In this document: positions 28,217 to 38,263 of the stretch, piece by piece
Numbering within the stretch: the stretch's first letter is position 1
Layout: every line of letters begins with the position of its first letter
Translations under genes and position numbers: made by a program
Origin: Pseudoxanthomonas sp. PXM02
GTDB lineage: Bacteria > Pseudomonadota > Gammaproteobacteria > Xanthomonadales > Xanthomonadaceae
Assembly: GCF_014851805.1 (NCBI RefSeq)
Contig: NZ_JACVAK010000003.1
Coordinates: forward strand, 62,001 to 126,000
Direction of reading: 5' to 3'
DNA: 64,000 bases
Notes under the pieces: generated by a model
Databases searched by the model: none
Seen by the model: only the letters and a program-made list of their open reading frames with translations
Told to the model about the DNA's origin: nothing

Positions 28217-29047
28217 TCAACCCGCCTGGTGGTGGGCGGACTTGTCGATGCCGTACGGTGTCCAGGTGATTCGCTGGGCGCGCGTCTGCGCACGGATCGC
28301 TAGATTGCGCTCCACCGATTCGCGGGTCTTGTAGCCTCGCGCGTGGTCCAAGTGCACGCAGACAGCCCGATGGCGGATCTGCTTGCCACGGATACCGTAG
28401 TTCTCCAGCCGTTCGCCGAGTTCACGGTCGGGCCCTCCGTACTTCATCCGCTCGTCGTATCCGTTGATCGCCAGCAGATCCGCCTTCCATGCGGACGAGT
28501 TGCAGTTGTTGAACGTCGCCCGCGTTGTGGTGAGGGTATCCAGCAGACCGCCGGCCACCTTGCCGGCCCCCAGTTTCAGCGTATTCGACAGACCAAGGCG
28601 GTCCTGTCCGCGCAACCAACCGCGGTCGAAACAGCGGCCATCGAGGATGTCGGCGGCGGTGATGGCCTTGCTTAGCTTCATGCTGAGCTTGCAGTAGCCG
28701 CCCGACAGGAAGCGGCCCGGCTCGGCCTGTTCGGCGTGGACCTGCACGAAATCGCGGCGTGGAATGCAGTCACCGTCGGTGAACAGGATGTAGTCGTGCT
28801 TCGCCTCCAGGATGGCGACGTTGAGGATCTCCTGGCGACGGTAGCCATCATCTTCGTGCCACACATGCCGCAGCGGCACCGGAAAATCGGCGGCAAAGCG
28901 CTCCACCAGCGCGCGGGTCGTATCGCGGGAGCCATCGTCGGCAACGATCAGTTCGAAGTTTCGCCAGCTCTGGTTGCGATAACCGAGCAGGACCTTCTCA
29001 AGCCACTCCTCGGCGTTGTACGTACTGGCAATGACCGTGATGTTCAT
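28217..29047 (-). CDS. Family-2 glycosyltransferase with GT7C-like C-terminus
   Basis: 276 residues from the ATG at 29047. The GT-A domain starts MNITVIASTYNAEEWLEKVL and has VADDGSRDTT and the DxD-like FTDGDCIPRRDF. The C-terminal NGYDERMKYGGPDRELGERL matches the galactosyltransferase-type acceptor-side domain (EDxDL-like, here PDRELG). It is probably an LPS-core or surface-polysaccharide transferase. It is the last of three minus-strand genes; a 108-bp gap separates it from the TagB-like gene upstream. Confidence 0.88.
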   Translation of the reverse strand: MNITVIASTYNAEEWLEKVLLGYRNQSWRNFELIVADDGSRDTTRALVERFAADFPVPLRHVWHEDDGYRRQEILNVAILEAKHDYILFTDGDCIPRRDFVQVHAEQAEPGRFLSGGYCKLSMKLSKAITAADILDGRCFDRGWLRGQDRLGLSNTLKLGAGKVAGGLLDTLTTTRATFNNCNSSAWKADLLAINGYDERMKYGGPDRELGERLENYGIRGKQIRHRAVCVHLDHARGYKTRESVERNLAIRAQTRAQRITWTPYGIDKSAHHQAG

Positions 29048-29155
29048 GGTGCTCCTCCCCCACCCGTGCGGCGCCCGTGACCCTGGCACGGCGCCTGCTC
29101 CCACGTGGATTGTCCCGCGCCTTGATGACAGCTGGTAGTGACGATCGGCCTGGTG

Positions 29156-30184
29156 TCAGGCCGGGCCCCAGTAGCCGATGCGACGGCGGATCTTCAGCTT
29201 GCGCCACAGGTTCATCGGCTTTGGCCTGGGGTTGCGCGCCCCCGAAGCGATGAACGCATCGATGGCATCCAGCACGCGCTCGCTCGACCGGCCATCGCGA
29301 TACGGATGGATGCTGTCCGCGTAGTCGACGATCGCCTGCATGAGCGCCGGCGGACGCTCCAGTGCACGGCGGATCGCCGGCTCGAATTGCGATGCGTCAT
29401 CGATGTCGATCAGCTGCGGGCCCGGACGACGGTTCTTGAACGTCACCACCGGCTTGTGCGTGAGCAGGAACTCATTCAGCGCCGACGAGGTGTCGGAACA
29501 CATCATGTCGACCTGCGGAAACAGGTCGAGGATGTTGTCGTCGTCGGCGAACCGCAGGTACTCGCTCTCGAGCGCACGGAACTTCGCCACCGTGTCCGGG
29601 TTCATCTTGGGATGGAACGTCACGATCCAGTACCACTCGCCGCTACGCGACAACCGCTTCACTTCCTCGTACAACGTCTCCGCCGCGCTCCACGAAGGCG
29701 AGAACGTGGAGTGGTAAAGGATGACGGGCGGCTTCCGTACCGGCGGCAGGCCACCGGCGATGTCCTTCATGAAGGGATCGATCTTCGGCCAGCCGGTCTC
29801 GACGACCTTGAAGTGGCCAACGCGCTCGGCGATATCCGAGAACGCGCGCGTGTCGTTCGGTCCGGTGGTGCAGTAGAGGTCGAAGAAGCCGCGGATATAG
29901 ATGTGCCGCGGCTTTCCGGCATCGAAGCCATGGAACGTCTCGACCTTCACACCAGGAAAAAAATGCGGCACCGCATTGCTGCCGGTGATCACGGCGATGG
30001 CACTCCAGCGCCGGACCTCTTCCGTGGTCGCCAGCAGCTTCTCGTCCGGGCGCAGGTCCTCTGCGCCGGGTCCATCGAAGAACCACGCAGCCTCGTCGCC
30101 GCGCGCACGGATGGCGTCCTGCACGGGACGAAGGATGGCGAGCGCATAGCGCTCCGAGCCGTAGAGAAGATAGTGCTTGGCCAT
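29156..30184 (-). CDS. CDP-glycerol glycerophosphotransferase-like protein (TagB/TagF family)
   Basis: 342 residues from the ATG at 30184, which shares one base with the preceding TGA. GT-B family landmarks: TFHGFDAGKPRHIYIRGFFD, YHSTFSPSWS, VTFHPKMNP, and DMMCSDTSSALNEFLLTHKPVV, where the conserved Ser/Thr-rich D-x-S-S-A motif binds the phosphate donor. In Gram-negatives such proteins sit in polysaccharide or LPS clusters and may transfer a polyol-phosphate. Coupled to the upstream GT2. The donor is unknown. Confidence 0.82.
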   Translation of the reverse strand: MAKHYLLYGSERYALAILRPVQDAIRARGDEAAWFFDGPGAEDLRPDEKLLATTEEVRRWSAIAVITGSNAVPHFFPGVKVETFHGFDAGKPRHIYIRGFFDLYCTTGPNDTRAFSDIAERVGHFKVVETGWPKIDPFMKDIAGGLPPVRKPPVILYHSTFSPSWSAAETLYEEVKRLSRSGEWYWIVTFHPKMNPDTVAKFRALESEYLRFADDDNILDLFPQVDMMCSDTSSALNEFLLTHKPVVTFKNRRPGPQLIDIDDASQFEPAIRRALERPPALMQAIVDYADSIHPYRDGRSSERVLDAIDAFIASGARNPRPKPMNLWRKLKIRRRIGYWGPA

Positions 30185-31005
30185 CAGTGTTCCAGTTCGT
30201 GGCGGGCGAGCTTGCGATGCGCGGCGTCGACCGAGGCGGGGTTGTGCAGCATCTCGTAGTAACGCATGCGCTTGTAGAGGGCGTAGCTGGCCGCCGTCTG
30301 CGCAATGATGAAACCGCGCCAGCCATCCAGGAAAGCCAGTCGCAGCAGATAGTCCTTGATGAAAGCCGACAGGTAGACGAGCGGACTCAGCCACATCTGT
30401 ACCGGCCGCTGCTTGTCACGCCAGTCCAGCGCCTTCAGCTCGCTGTAGCGCAGCACCTTCAACTGCTTGTGCACCAGACTGGGATTGTCGGCGTGGTTGA
30501 ACGGCGCCTTGAATTCCGTCGTCTCGCCGTCGAATCGCAAGGACTCGTGGACGCGCACGTCCGTCCAGCGCGCGCGGCCGCGATGATAGAGGCGCGCCGA
30601 GCGCTCACCGACCATCGGTCGGTACCAGCGCATCGGCCCACCCATCAGCCACGTTCGCCGACGCAGCCAGGCACCCGCCTTGCCCGAGGCCATCAGCGTG
30701 GGCAGCCCGGCCTCCAGCTGCGAGGCCAGTTCCGGAGACAGGAACTCGTCCGCATCCAGCACGAGGATCCAATCATGTGCCGCCTGGGTACTGGCGAAAT
30801 TGCGCTGGGGCCCAAAGCCCAGCCAGTCCTGATGCACCACTTTGGCGCCATGCGCCCGCGCAATCGCAACGGTATCGTCCTGACTGCCACTGTCGACAAC
30901 CAGCTTTTCTGCGACGAACCGCACGCTATCAAGGCACCTGCCAATGTTGGCCGCCTCGTTCTGGGTGATGACCACGAGGGACAGGGGCAAGGTCGACATA
31001 GACAC
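30184..31005 (-). CDS. Family-2 glycosyltransferase, WaaE/KdtX-like
   Basis: 273 residues. The N-terminus SLVVITQNEAANIGRCLDS, DSGSQDDT and LVLDADEFL resemble the plus-strand WaaE-like enzyme at 26409, and the C-terminus has DVRVHESLRFDGE and a possible amphipathic membrane-associated segment (PLVYLSAFIKDYLLRLAFLD). It is first in the minus-strand operon GT2-TagB-like-GT2 and diverges from the UDP-glucuronate decarboxylase gene across 150 bp. It is probably involved in LPS-core assembly; linkage unknown. Confidence 0.87.
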   Translation of the reverse strand: MSMSTLPLSLVVITQNEAANIGRCLDSVRFVAEKLVVDSGSQDDTVAIARAHGAKVVHQDWLGFGPQRNFASTQAAHDWILVLDADEFLSPELASQLEAGLPTLMASGKAGAWLRRRTWLMGGPMRWYRPMVGERSARLYHRGRARWTDVRVHESLRFDGETTEFKAPFNHADNPSLVHKQLKVLRYSELKALDWRDKQRPVQMWLSPLVYLSAFIKDYLLRLAFLDGWRGFIIAQTAASYALYKRMRYYEMLHNPASVDAAHRKLARHELEH

Positions 31006-31041
31006 ATTCTAGAGCCCACGCGCGCGATGACGCGAGCGCCC

Positions 31042-31059
31042 GCGAAATCGCCATTTCGC
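31042..31059. promoter_or_regulatory. Perfect inverted repeat in a divergent promoter region
   Basis: GCGAAAT and ATTTCGC surround CGCC. The site lies between two divergently transcribed polysaccharide genes, 37 bp from the minus-strand start and 97 bp from the plus-strand start. It could be an operator for both; no regulator is assigned. Confidence 0.35.
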
Positions 31060-31155
31060 CGACTTATATGACTGACGGCTGTCTCGCTTCTCAATACCAC
31101 CTAGCACTGACACGCCGTCCCCGGACAATTGCGACTTTCCCCCCACCACCCCCCC

Positions 31156-32100
31156 ATGCAGCGCATCCTGGTCACCGGCGGAGCCGGCTTCCTCGGGTCG
31201 CACCTGTGCGAGCGATTGGTCGAACAAGGCCACGACGTACTGTGTGTCGACAACTTCTTCACCGGCAGCAAGCAGAATGTGGCCCATCTGCTTGGCCATC
31301 CCCGCTTCGAGCTGATGCGTCATGACGTGACGTTCCCGCTGTACGTGGAGGTGGACAGGATCTTCAACCTCGCCTGCCCCGCATCGCCGGTGCATTACCA
31401 GCACGATCCCGTGCAGACCACCAAGACCAGCGTGCATGGTGCCATCAACATGCTGGGACTGGCCAAACGCTTGGATGCGCGCATCCTGCAGGCCTCGACG
31501 AGTGAGGTATATGGCGATCCGGAAGTGCATCCGCAGAAGGAGGACTACTGGGGACGCGTCAATCCCATCGGCATCCGCAGCTGCTACGACGAAGGCAAGC
31601 GGTGCGCCGAAACCCTGTTCTTCGACTATTTCCGCCAGCACGAGCTCGACATCAAGGTGGTGCGGATCTTCAACACGTACGGCCCGCGCATGCATCCGAA
31701 CGACGGACGCGTGGTGTCGAATTTCATCGTCCAGGCGCTACGCGGGCAGGACATCACCATCTACGGCGACGGCAGCCAGACACGCAGCTTCTGCTACGTG
31801 GATGACCTGATCGAGGCGATGCAGCGGATGATGGACACCGAGCGCGGCTTCACCGGACCGATCAACATCGGCAATCCGAGCGAATTCAGCATGCTGGAGC
31901 TCGCCGAGAAGGTAATCACACTGGTCGGCGGACGATCGAAGCTCGCGTTCCAGCCGCTGCCTCACGACGACCCGCGCCAGCGCCAGCCCGATATCGCGCT
32001 CGCGAAACAGAAACTGGACTGGGAACCGAAGATCGCGCTCGACGAAGGCCTGCGCAGGACCATCGACTATTTCCGCCAGCTGTTGCGGGAAAGCGCATGA
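31156..32100 (+). CDS. UDP-glucuronate decarboxylase (UDP-xylose synthase), SDR family
   Basis: 314 residues from the ATG at 31156. Extended-SDR features: NAD motif [48 protein letters not shown], and the catalytic YDEGK (Tyr-x-x-x-Lys). These segments are diagnostic of UXS enzymes, which make UDP-xylose from UDP-glucuronate. This could supply xylose to the neighbouring LPS glycosyltransferases. The start follows a run of C residues and has no Shine-Dalgarno sequence. The stop overlaps the next gene (ATGA). Confidence 0.9.
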   Translation: MQRILVTGGAGFLGSHLCERLVEQGHDVLCVDNFFTGSKQNVAHLLGHPRFELMRHDVTFPLYVEVDRIFNLACPASPVHYQHDPVQTTKTSVHGAINMLGLAKRLDARILQASTSEVYGDPEVHPQKEDYWGRVNPIGIRSCYDEGKRCAETLFFDYFRQHELDIKVVRIFNTYGPRMHPNDGRVVSNFIVQALRGQDITIYGDGSQTRSFCYVDDLIEAMQRMMDTERGFTGPINIGNPSEFSMLELAEKVITLVGGRSKLAFQPLPHDDPRQRQPDIALAKQKLDWEPKIALDEGLRRTIDYFRQLLRESA

Positions 32101-33008
32101 CGAGCTTCGCCGTCGTCGTCACCAACTACAACTACCGGTCCTTCGTCGAGGCCGCGGTCGACAGCGCGCTTGCGCAACGGCGGGCACCCTTGCAGGTGAT
32201 CGTCGTGGACGACGGTTCCACCGATGGCTCGCCCGACCTGCTTCGCGAACGCTACAGCAACGACGCGCGCGTCACCTTGCTGTTCGGAGAGAACCAGGGA
32301 CAGCTGGCGGCCTTCCGGAAAGGCGTGCTGGCAACGAATGCCGACGTCGTCTGTTTTCTTGATGCGGACGACCTCTGGGAACCCGGTTACCTGGAAGCCA
32401 TCGGCGAACTCTACGACGCGCGTCGCGATATCGATTTCGTCTTCAGCGACCTGCATGTCTTTGGCGACGACGAAGAACACATCCGGTTCGATGAGAAGGC
32501 CGTTGACCTGGGTTTCACTGCGATCAGCACGCTGATCCTGCATCCTTGGTACGGGGCACCGACGTCGGCGCTGTCCCTGCGTCGCCCGTGGGCACTGCGC
32601 ACACTGGACCTTCCGGCATCCTTCGACGCGCTGTGGCGTCTGTGCGCGGACGCCTGTGTCGTCCATGGGGCCAGCATCCTGGGCGCACGCAAGTACTTCC
32701 TGCCCACCGGCAATGTCCGTTATCGCTCGCACGGCAAGAACGGATGGTGGGCCACGCGGCGCGATCCAGTCTCGTTGTATCGCAACCGCATGCGAAATCT
32801 CGGCATCATCAACCACTACGCCGCCATCGTCGGGCTCGACCGTTCGGCCGCCGATCTGAGCAAGTACGAATATCGCACGAAGGTTTCGCCATCCCGTGGC
32901 GAGCGCAAACGCTACGCGTCGCTCGCCCTGCGCGGTGCGGCGCCGTGGTGGAAGCGCTGGGAGCGGGCGGTGGGCATCCTTGCCGGTCGCCGCAAAGGAA
33001 AAGCATGA
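32097..33008 (+). CDS. Family-2 glycosyltransferase
   Basis: 303 residues. GT-A motifs: [32 protein letters not shown], and [13 protein letters not shown] with the metal-binding DADD. The C-terminal 100 residues are basic, suggesting a peripheral membrane association. It is coupled by ATGA overlaps to the UXS gene upstream and the next GT2 downstream, so the three form one plus-strand unit. Activity is probably in LPS-core or O-antigen synthesis; the sugar might be xylose because of the UXS gene, but this is inference. Confidence 0.88.
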   Translation: MTSFAVVVTNYNYRSFVEAAVDSALAQRRAPLQVIVVDDGSTDGSPDLLRERYSNDARVTLLFGENQGQLAAFRKGVLATNADVVCFLDADDLWEPGYLEAIGELYDARRDIDFVFSDLHVFGDDEEHIRFDEKAVDLGFTAISTLILHPWYGAPTSALSLRRPWALRTLDLPASFDALWRLCADACVVHGASILGARKYFLPTGNVRYRSHGKNGWWATRRDPVSLYRNRMRNLGIINHYAAIVGLDRSAADLSKYEYRTKVSPSRGERKRYASLALRGAAPWWKRWERAVGILAGRRKGKA

Positions 33009-33892
33009 CCATGCACGCCACCTCGCGCCCGGACACCGTCAGCGTCCTCGTCACCACCTACAACTGGCCCGAGGCGCTGGAGAAGGTGCTGCTGGCACTG
33101 GCCGCCCAGACCATGCTGCCGCACGAAGTCATCGTGGCCGATGATGGCTCCGGCGAGCAGACCCGGGCGCGCATCGCGTCCATCGCCCAGTGGTATCCCG
33201 TCACGCTCCGCCACAGCTGGCAGCCCGACCAGGGCTTCCGTGCCGCGCTGTCGCGCAACCGCGCGATCGCGGCAGCCACCGGCGAGTACGTGATCATGCT
33301 GGACGGTGACATGGTGCCGCACCCGTCATTCATCGCGGATCATCTCGCGGCCGCCCGGCCGGGTTCTTTCATCCAGGGCATGCGCGTCCTGACCGACGAG
33401 ACCGGGCGTGACGATCTGATGGCCAGCGATCGGAATACGCTGGGCTTCTTCGATCGCGGCATCCGCCGCCGCCGCCATACGCTTCGCCTGCCCTGGCTCG
33501 CCACGCTGATTGCGGATGCAAGCGAAGGCACCTCGTTGAAAGCGATCAAGACCTGCAACCAGGGGTGGTGGCACTCAGACCTGGTTGCACTCAATGGATT
33601 CGACGAGCGCTACGAGGGATGGGGACGGGAGGACGTCGACCTCGCCGTCCGCGCCGTCCGGGCCGGCATTAAGCGCCGCTCGCTCCGCTTTGCCGGACTG
33701 GCGACCCACCTCTACCACCCCGAACGGCACGATGGCGAAACCAGTCCCAACGACAGGCTTATCGCGGAAGCACTGAAAGGTGACTACACGCGAAGCCCGA
33801 TCGGGCTGGACTCGCATCTTGCACACCAAGAGAACGCGTTGCAGACGCCGGATCTCGAAATTCCGCGTTCGCGCGCAGTGCGCGCTGCGTAA
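33005..33892 (+). CDS. Family-2 glycosyltransferase with GT7C-like C-terminus
   Basis: 295 residues from the ATG overlapping the previous stop; a second ATG is two codons later. GT-A motifs are SVLVTTYNWPEALEKVL, VADDGSGEQT and MLDGDMVPHPSF. The C-terminal GFDERYEGWGREDVDLAVR is the galactosyltransferase-type acceptor domain with its ED-x-DL motif. It resembles the minus-strand enzyme at 28217 in layout, suggesting paralogy. It ends 27 bp before the convergent O-antigen ligase gene. Confidence 0.9.
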   Translation: MTMHATSRPDTVSVLVTTYNWPEALEKVLLALAAQTMLPHEVIVADDGSGEQTRARIASIAQWYPVTLRHSWQPDQGFRAALSRNRAIAAATGEYVIMLDGDMVPHPSFIADHLAAARPGSFIQGMRVLTDETGRDDLMASDRNTLGFFDRGIRRRRHTLRLPWLATLIADASEGTSLKAIKTCNQGWWHSDLVALNGFDERYEGWGREDVDLAVRAVRAGIKRRSLRFAGLATHLYHPERHDGETSPNDRLIAEALKGDYTRSPIGLDSHLAHQENALQTPDLEIPRSRAVRAA

Positions 33893-33919
33893 CGGAGCCA
33901 ACGGCGCACTGCCCGCGTT

Positions 33920-35197
33920 TCATTCTGGCGCAACGCGAGTCACCGGATCCACTCGCGCCACAGCGGCGCCAAGCAGCATCCCGACGAAGATCGCATAGGC
34001 GCTGGCACTCAGCGCATGCGCGAACATGGACTGGGTAAGTCCGGATACGACGTAGGCCGCGATCAGCAGGGCGCAGGATCGCGCAGCCACGCCGTCACCG
34101 CTCGATGCGGATGCCTTGCGTAGCAAGCGAGTCGCCAGCAGAAACGGGACGAGGTACAGCGCCAGCAACGCACCCAGTCCGGGAATGCCCATGGTCGAGG
34201 CCCACTGCGCCAGATCGTTGTGTGCATGGTTGAGATCGCAGAAATGCCGCGGCCCCTGCTGACAGTAAGGGCTCGCATCGATCCTGGCCTCGAAACCCTC
34301 GATGCCGACGCCCGACATCGGTGACTCACTAACGGCCTTCCACGCGACGCCCCACAGCGCCAATCTGGCGCCCACCGGCGTATCCACGTCACCGAGCGCA
34401 TAGCGCTCGACCTCCATCTGCACGTCATCCAGTCTGAACTTGGATGACAGCCACGACACGTTCCATACCAGTAACGACGCCACCAGCAGTACGACCGACG
34501 CAACCGCGATCCTCTTCCAGCGTCCGACGTGACCGCCCGCCATCGTCGCGACGAGCACCAGCGCTAGGCCCGGCAGAGCGCCACGCGATCCACTGAACGT
34601 GATCGTCACTGCAGCGATGGCGACTACCGCGACCAGCAGACACCGCACCGCGATCTTCGGCATGGCAGGCCTGCAGAAAACGGCGAGCACCAGCAAGGCC
34701 AGGACCGCGTTCGCAAATACGATGGGGTTGATGCCGCCCCCTGCGCGACCGACACCCTGACTCGCCTCGACCATCGAGATCGCGCAGGCCACCAGCAATC
34801 CTGCCACTGCCCCCCACCCCAAGGCGGATGCCGACAATCGATACATCCACATCAGCCACGCGCACCAGGGCAACAGCAGCAGTCGGGATGGATTATCCAA
34901 CGCATTCCATCCGGCGCCCGACCAGACGGCGGACACGCCTGCCGTCAGCACCAAGGCAGCAGCAAGCACCGCGAGCCAGCGGATCGCGCCGGGCAGTGGT
35001 GGGCGCTGCCGTGCAAACGCCTGCGGCAGTGCCAGCAGCGTGGCAATCACCAGTGTCACCGCGAAAAGAGACAGCCCCTTGGGCACGACCAGTAAGCCGC
35101 ACGCACTGAACGCTGCCATCCACATCGACATGCGCCCGATGATCCAGGGCAGGGTGGAGAACGTGCGCTCCTGCACGTGGAGCGAGGCAACCGACAT
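33920..35197 (-). CDS. O-antigen ligase/polymerase family membrane protein (Wzy_C)
   Basis: 425 residues with about ten to twelve hydrophobic helices. A periplasmic loop near residues 270-330 includes the WaaL/Wzy-type segment around SPMSGVGIEGF and HAHNDLAQW, where conserved His residues (LNHAHND) lie. TFSGSRGALPG marks the Wzy_C region. WaaL ligases transfer O-antigen from undecaprenyl-PP to lipid A-core; Wzy enzymes polymerise it. The position beside LPS-core genes favours a ligase, but sequence alone does not separate the two. Confidence 0.85.
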   Translation of the reverse strand: MSVASLHVQERTFSTLPWIIGRMSMWMAAFSACGLLVVPKGLSLFAVTLVIATLLALPQAFARQRPPLPGAIRWLAVLAAALVLTAGVSAVWSGAGWNALDNPSRLLLLPWCAWLMWMYRLSASALGWGAVAGLLVACAISMVEASQGVGRAGGGINPIVFANAVLALLVLAVFCRPAMPKIAVRCLLVAVVAIAAVTITFSGSRGALPGLALVLVATMAGGHVGRWKRIAVASVVLLVASLLVWNVSWLSSKFRLDDVQMEVERYALGDVDTPVGARLALWGVAWKAVSESPMSGVGIEGFEARIDASPYCQQGPRHFCDLNHAHNDLAQWASTMGIPGLGALLALYLVPFLLATRLLRKASASSGDGVAARSCALLIAAYVVSGLTQSMFAHALSASAYAIFVGMLLGAAVARVDPVTRVAPE

Positions 35198-35332
35198 TCC
35201 GATGTCCGGGCACGGCGCGCTACGGAGCGCGTGGACGGCGAGTATCCCGTAGAGATCGCTGTGTCAGCGTCAAGGAAGCATGAACGACGAGCGCCTGGAC
35301 AATGCCCGCACTTGCGGGACGACGATGCTGCG

Positions 35333-36628
35333 TCAGGCCTTCCGCATCACCGCATAGAAGAAGCCATCCATCGCCTGCTCTCCTGGCAACCGCTGCGCAG
35401 CCGTCGCCGTTTGTCGGCCCAGCGATTCGGGAAGGTCTCCCGGCACCGCATCCTTCGTGCGCTCAAGGAAATGCGTGATCTGCGCGGTGTTTTCGGACGA
35501 CAGGATCGAACAGGTGGCGTAGACCAGCACCCCGCCACGCCGCAGCACCTGCCAGGCGACGTCTAGCAAACGGGACTGGAGCGCCGTCAGCGCGACCAGG
35601 TCCTCGGGGCGCCGATGCAGCAGCACATCCGGCTGCCGGCGCACGATGCCGGTCGCCGAACAGGGGGCATCCAGCAACACCGCATCGAAGGGTTGGCCAT
35701 CCCACCACGCTGCCGTGTCGGCCGCATCAGCTGCGCGCAACGTTGCCTCCACGCCGACGCGCCCAAGCGTCTCGCGCACGCGCTGCAGGCGACGCTCGTC
35801 GACATCCAGCGCCAGCACCTGCAATGAAGGATCGCGTTCGAGCAAGTGCGCGGTCTTGCCGCCGGGCGCTGCGCACATGTCCAGCACGCGCGCGCCGGGA
35901 GGAAGATCCGCGAACAGGTCGGCCACCTGTTGCGCAGCGCCGTCCTGTACGGAGACATCGCCCGCAGTGAAGCCCGGCAGGGCGGTGGCCGCCACAGGGG
36001 TCTGCAGGACCAGAGCATCCGCCATGCCCTCAACCGGTTCGGCTGCGATGCCGGCTTCATGCAAGCGCTGTCGGTAGGCCTCGCGAGTGCCATGTCGCGA
36101 GTTGACCCGCAGCCAGAGCGGCGCTTCGTGCTGGCTGGCCGCGAAGATCGCGTTCGCCTCCGCTGGCCAGTCCTCGCGTACCTGCCGCCGCAGCCAGGCC
36201 GGCCACAAGGCGTCAGCAGGCGCCTCCGGCAGACCTTCGCGCTGTGCACGCCTCAAAAGCGCGTTGACCAGCTTGTCCTGATGGGGGCGCCCGAGCGCGC
36301 GCACCGCCTCAACGGTCGCGGACAGCGCGGCATGGGCCGGCAGTTCCATCACCACCAACTGCGCGAACCCTACGTGCAATAGCGCGCGCAGCTCGTTGTC
36401 AGCACGTCCCAGCGGCTTGGCCATCCACGCCGCGAGCGCGGCATCGCTGCGCGCACGCGCGCGCAGCACCGCAAAACAGATCGCTTCAAGCAGCGCGCGG
36501 TCGCGCGGATCCTCGATGCGGGGCAGGTTCGTGGCCAGTTCGGCCTTCAGCGAACGACCGCGATACATCACCGCATCCACGACGCGGGCCGCGAGCACCC
36601 GCACCGCCACCCCGGCCTGCGTGGTCAC
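35333..36628 (-). CDS. rsmB: 16S rRNA (cytosine-967-C5)-methyltransferase
   Basis: 431 residues starting at a GTG whose last two bases overlap the fmt stop (GTGA). The N-terminal NusB-like RNA-binding domain (residues about 8-140) is followed by the methyltransferase domain: SAM motif [32 protein letters not shown] and the catalytic [11 protein letters not shown]. It methylates C967 of 16S rRNA. It is third in the conserved def-fmt-rsmB operon. It ends 135 bp from the O-antigen ligase start; that gap contains nothing clear apart from a short CGCGCT/AGCGCG repeat. Confidence 0.96.
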   Translation of the reverse strand: MTTQAGVAVRVLAARVVDAVMYRGRSLKAELATNLPRIEDPRDRALLEAICFAVLRARARSDAALAAWMAKPLGRADNELRALLHVGFAQLVVMELPAHAALSATVEAVRALGRPHQDKLVNALLRRAQREGLPEAPADALWPAWLRRQVREDWPAEANAIFAASQHEAPLWLRVNSRHGTREAYRQRLHEAGIAAEPVEGMADALVLQTPVAATALPGFTAGDVSVQDGAAQQVADLFADLPPGARVLDMCAAPGGKTAHLLERDPSLQVLALDVDERRLQRVRETLGRVGVEATLRAADAADTAAWWDGQPFDAVLLDAPCSATGIVRRQPDVLLHRRPEDLVALTALQSRLLDVAWQVLRRGGVLVYATCSILSSENTAQITHFLERTKDAVPGDLPESLGRQTATAAQRLPGEQAMDGFFYAVMRKA

Positions 36629-37545
36629 GGCGACACCAGGTCGCGCCGCGCATTGAGGTAGTCCGCCGCCGTGATCGCCTTGCCGCCTTCGCGCTGGACC
36701 ACGCGCAGACGCAGCACGCCCCTACCACAGGCGATGTCCAGTCCCTGCCGGCTGACGGCCAACAAGGTGCCCGGCGCTGCGCCATGCACCTGGTCGATCG
36801 CGACGGCACCGTGGATGCGCAGGCGCTCGCCAGCGACCTGCGCTTCGGCGACAGGCCATGGGTTGAAGGCGCGCACCTTGCGCGCCAGCTGGTCGGCGGG
36901 CTGCGTCCAGTCCAGCTTGGCCTCCGCCTTGTCCAGCTTGTGCGCGTACTCGACGCCCACCTCCGACTGCGGGTGCGGGGGCAACCGGACGCCAGCCCGC
37001 AACAGGCCCAAGGCATCGCGCAGCACCTGTGCACCCAGGTCTGAGAGCCGGTCATGCAACTGGCCGCCGGTGTCGTCGGGCCCGATCGGCAGGCTTTGCG
37101 CCAACAGCACCGGTCCGGTGTCCAGGCCGGCTTCCATCTGCATCAGGCAGACGCCGGTCTCGTCGTCGCCGGCCTCGATGGCGCGTTGGATCGGCGCGGC
37201 GCCACGCCACCGTGGCAGCAGCGACGCGTGCACGTTCCAGCAGCCGTACTGGGGAATGTCCAGCACTGCCTGCGGCAGGATCAGGCCGTATGCCACCACG
37301 ATCATCACGTCCGGCTGCATCTCGCGCAGCGCGTCCTGGGTGGACTTCTTCTTCAGCGACAGCGGCTGCAGCACCGGGATGCCGCGCTGGATCGCCTCCA
37401 GCTTCACCGGCGACGGCGTCAGGCCTCGGCCACGGCCAGCCGGCCGGTCCGGCTGGGTGTAGACCGCGACCACTTCGTGGTGGGCATGCGCCGCGCGCAG
37501 GCAGGGAACGGCGAAAGCCGGCGTGCCGGCGAAGACGATTCTCAT
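36625..37545 (-). CDS. fmt: Methionyl-tRNA formyltransferase
   Basis: 306 residues. It begins [16 protein letters not shown] and contains the catalytic [16 protein letters not shown] (Asn-x-His) and [17 protein letters not shown]. The C-terminal tRNA-binding OB-like domain has AFNPWPVA. The enzyme formylates initiator Met-tRNA. It lies between def and rsmB on the same strand and overlaps rsmB by four bases, the usual arrangement in gammaproteobacteria. Confidence 0.97.
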   Translation of the reverse strand: MRIVFAGTPAFAVPCLRAAHAHHEVVAVYTQPDRPAGRGRGLTPSPVKLEAIQRGIPVLQPLSLKKKSTQDALREMQPDVMIVVAYGLILPQAVLDIPQYGCWNVHASLLPRWRGAAPIQRAIEAGDDETGVCLMQMEAGLDTGPVLLAQSLPIGPDDTGGQLHDRLSDLGAQVLRDALGLLRAGVRLPPHPQSEVGVEYAHKLDKAEAKLDWTQPADQLARKVRAFNPWPVAEAQVAGERLRIHGAVAIDQVHGAAPGTLLAVSRQGLDIACGRGVLRLRVVQREGGKAITAADYLNARRDLVSP

Positions 37546-37618
37546 GGGGGACTGGCTTCGAAAAAGGAGGACGGAACCGGCGGGAGCATCCCGTGCGTCC
37601 GATCCCGTGGCGCGGCGA

Positions 37619-38131
37619 TCAGGCCACGTGCTTGCGTTGCTTCGCCAGCTTCTTGCGCACCATCTCGCGCTTCAGCGGCGAGAGGTAGTCGACGAACAGC
37701 TTGCCGTCCAGGTGGTCCATCTCATGCTGGATGCACACGGCCAGCAGACCGTCGGCACGCAGTTCCTGCGGCTGGCCCTGGCGGTCGAGGAAGCGCACGG
37801 TGATCTCATCGGCACGGGTGACATCGGCGAAGATGCCGGGCACCGAGAGGCAACCTTCCTGATAGACCTGCTCACCTGCCTTGTCGCTCAACTCGGGGTT
37901 GATGAAGACCTGCGGCTGGTTCTTCTCTTCGCTGATGTCGATAACCATGAAGCGCTGGTGTACATCCACCTGGCTGGCCGCCAGGCCAATGCCCGGGGCG
38001 TCGTACATGGTCTCGAACATGTCGTCGAGCAGACGCTGGAATGCGGGCGTCGTCACATGCGCAGCGTCGATCGGTGCCGCCTTCGTGCGCAGGCGCGGAT
38101 CGGGGAATTCGAGGATGGGGAGCAGGGCCAT
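37619..38131 (-). CDS. def: Peptide deformylase
   Basis: 170 residues from the ATG at 38131; an open frame continues antisense through the LysM gene and is rejected. The three metal-site motifs are present: [15 protein letters not shown] and HEMDH. It removes the N-formyl group from nascent proteins and pairs functionally with fmt, 73 bp downstream. It diverges from the LysM gene across 132 bp. The start has a pyrimidine-poor leader without a strong Shine-Dalgarno sequence. Confidence 0.97.
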   Translation of the reverse strand: MALLPILEFPDPRLRTKAAPIDAAHVTTPAFQRLLDDMFETMYDAPGIGLAASQVDVHQRFMVIDISEEKNQPQVFINPELSDKAGEQVYQEGCLSVPGIFADVTRADEITVRFLDRQGQPQELRADGLLAVCIQHEMDHLDGKLFVDYLSPLKREMVRKKLAKQRKHVA

Positions 38132-38263
38132 GGTACGTCTCGGGATGGGGGCGCCAGTGGAATCCGGCAAGGCCTCACGAATTCTAACGCGGGCGCTTGC
38201 GTTGCGCCGGGTTTTCTGGACTATAGTGCTGACCACCTGTCGGGGAATCAGGTAGATACCGCC

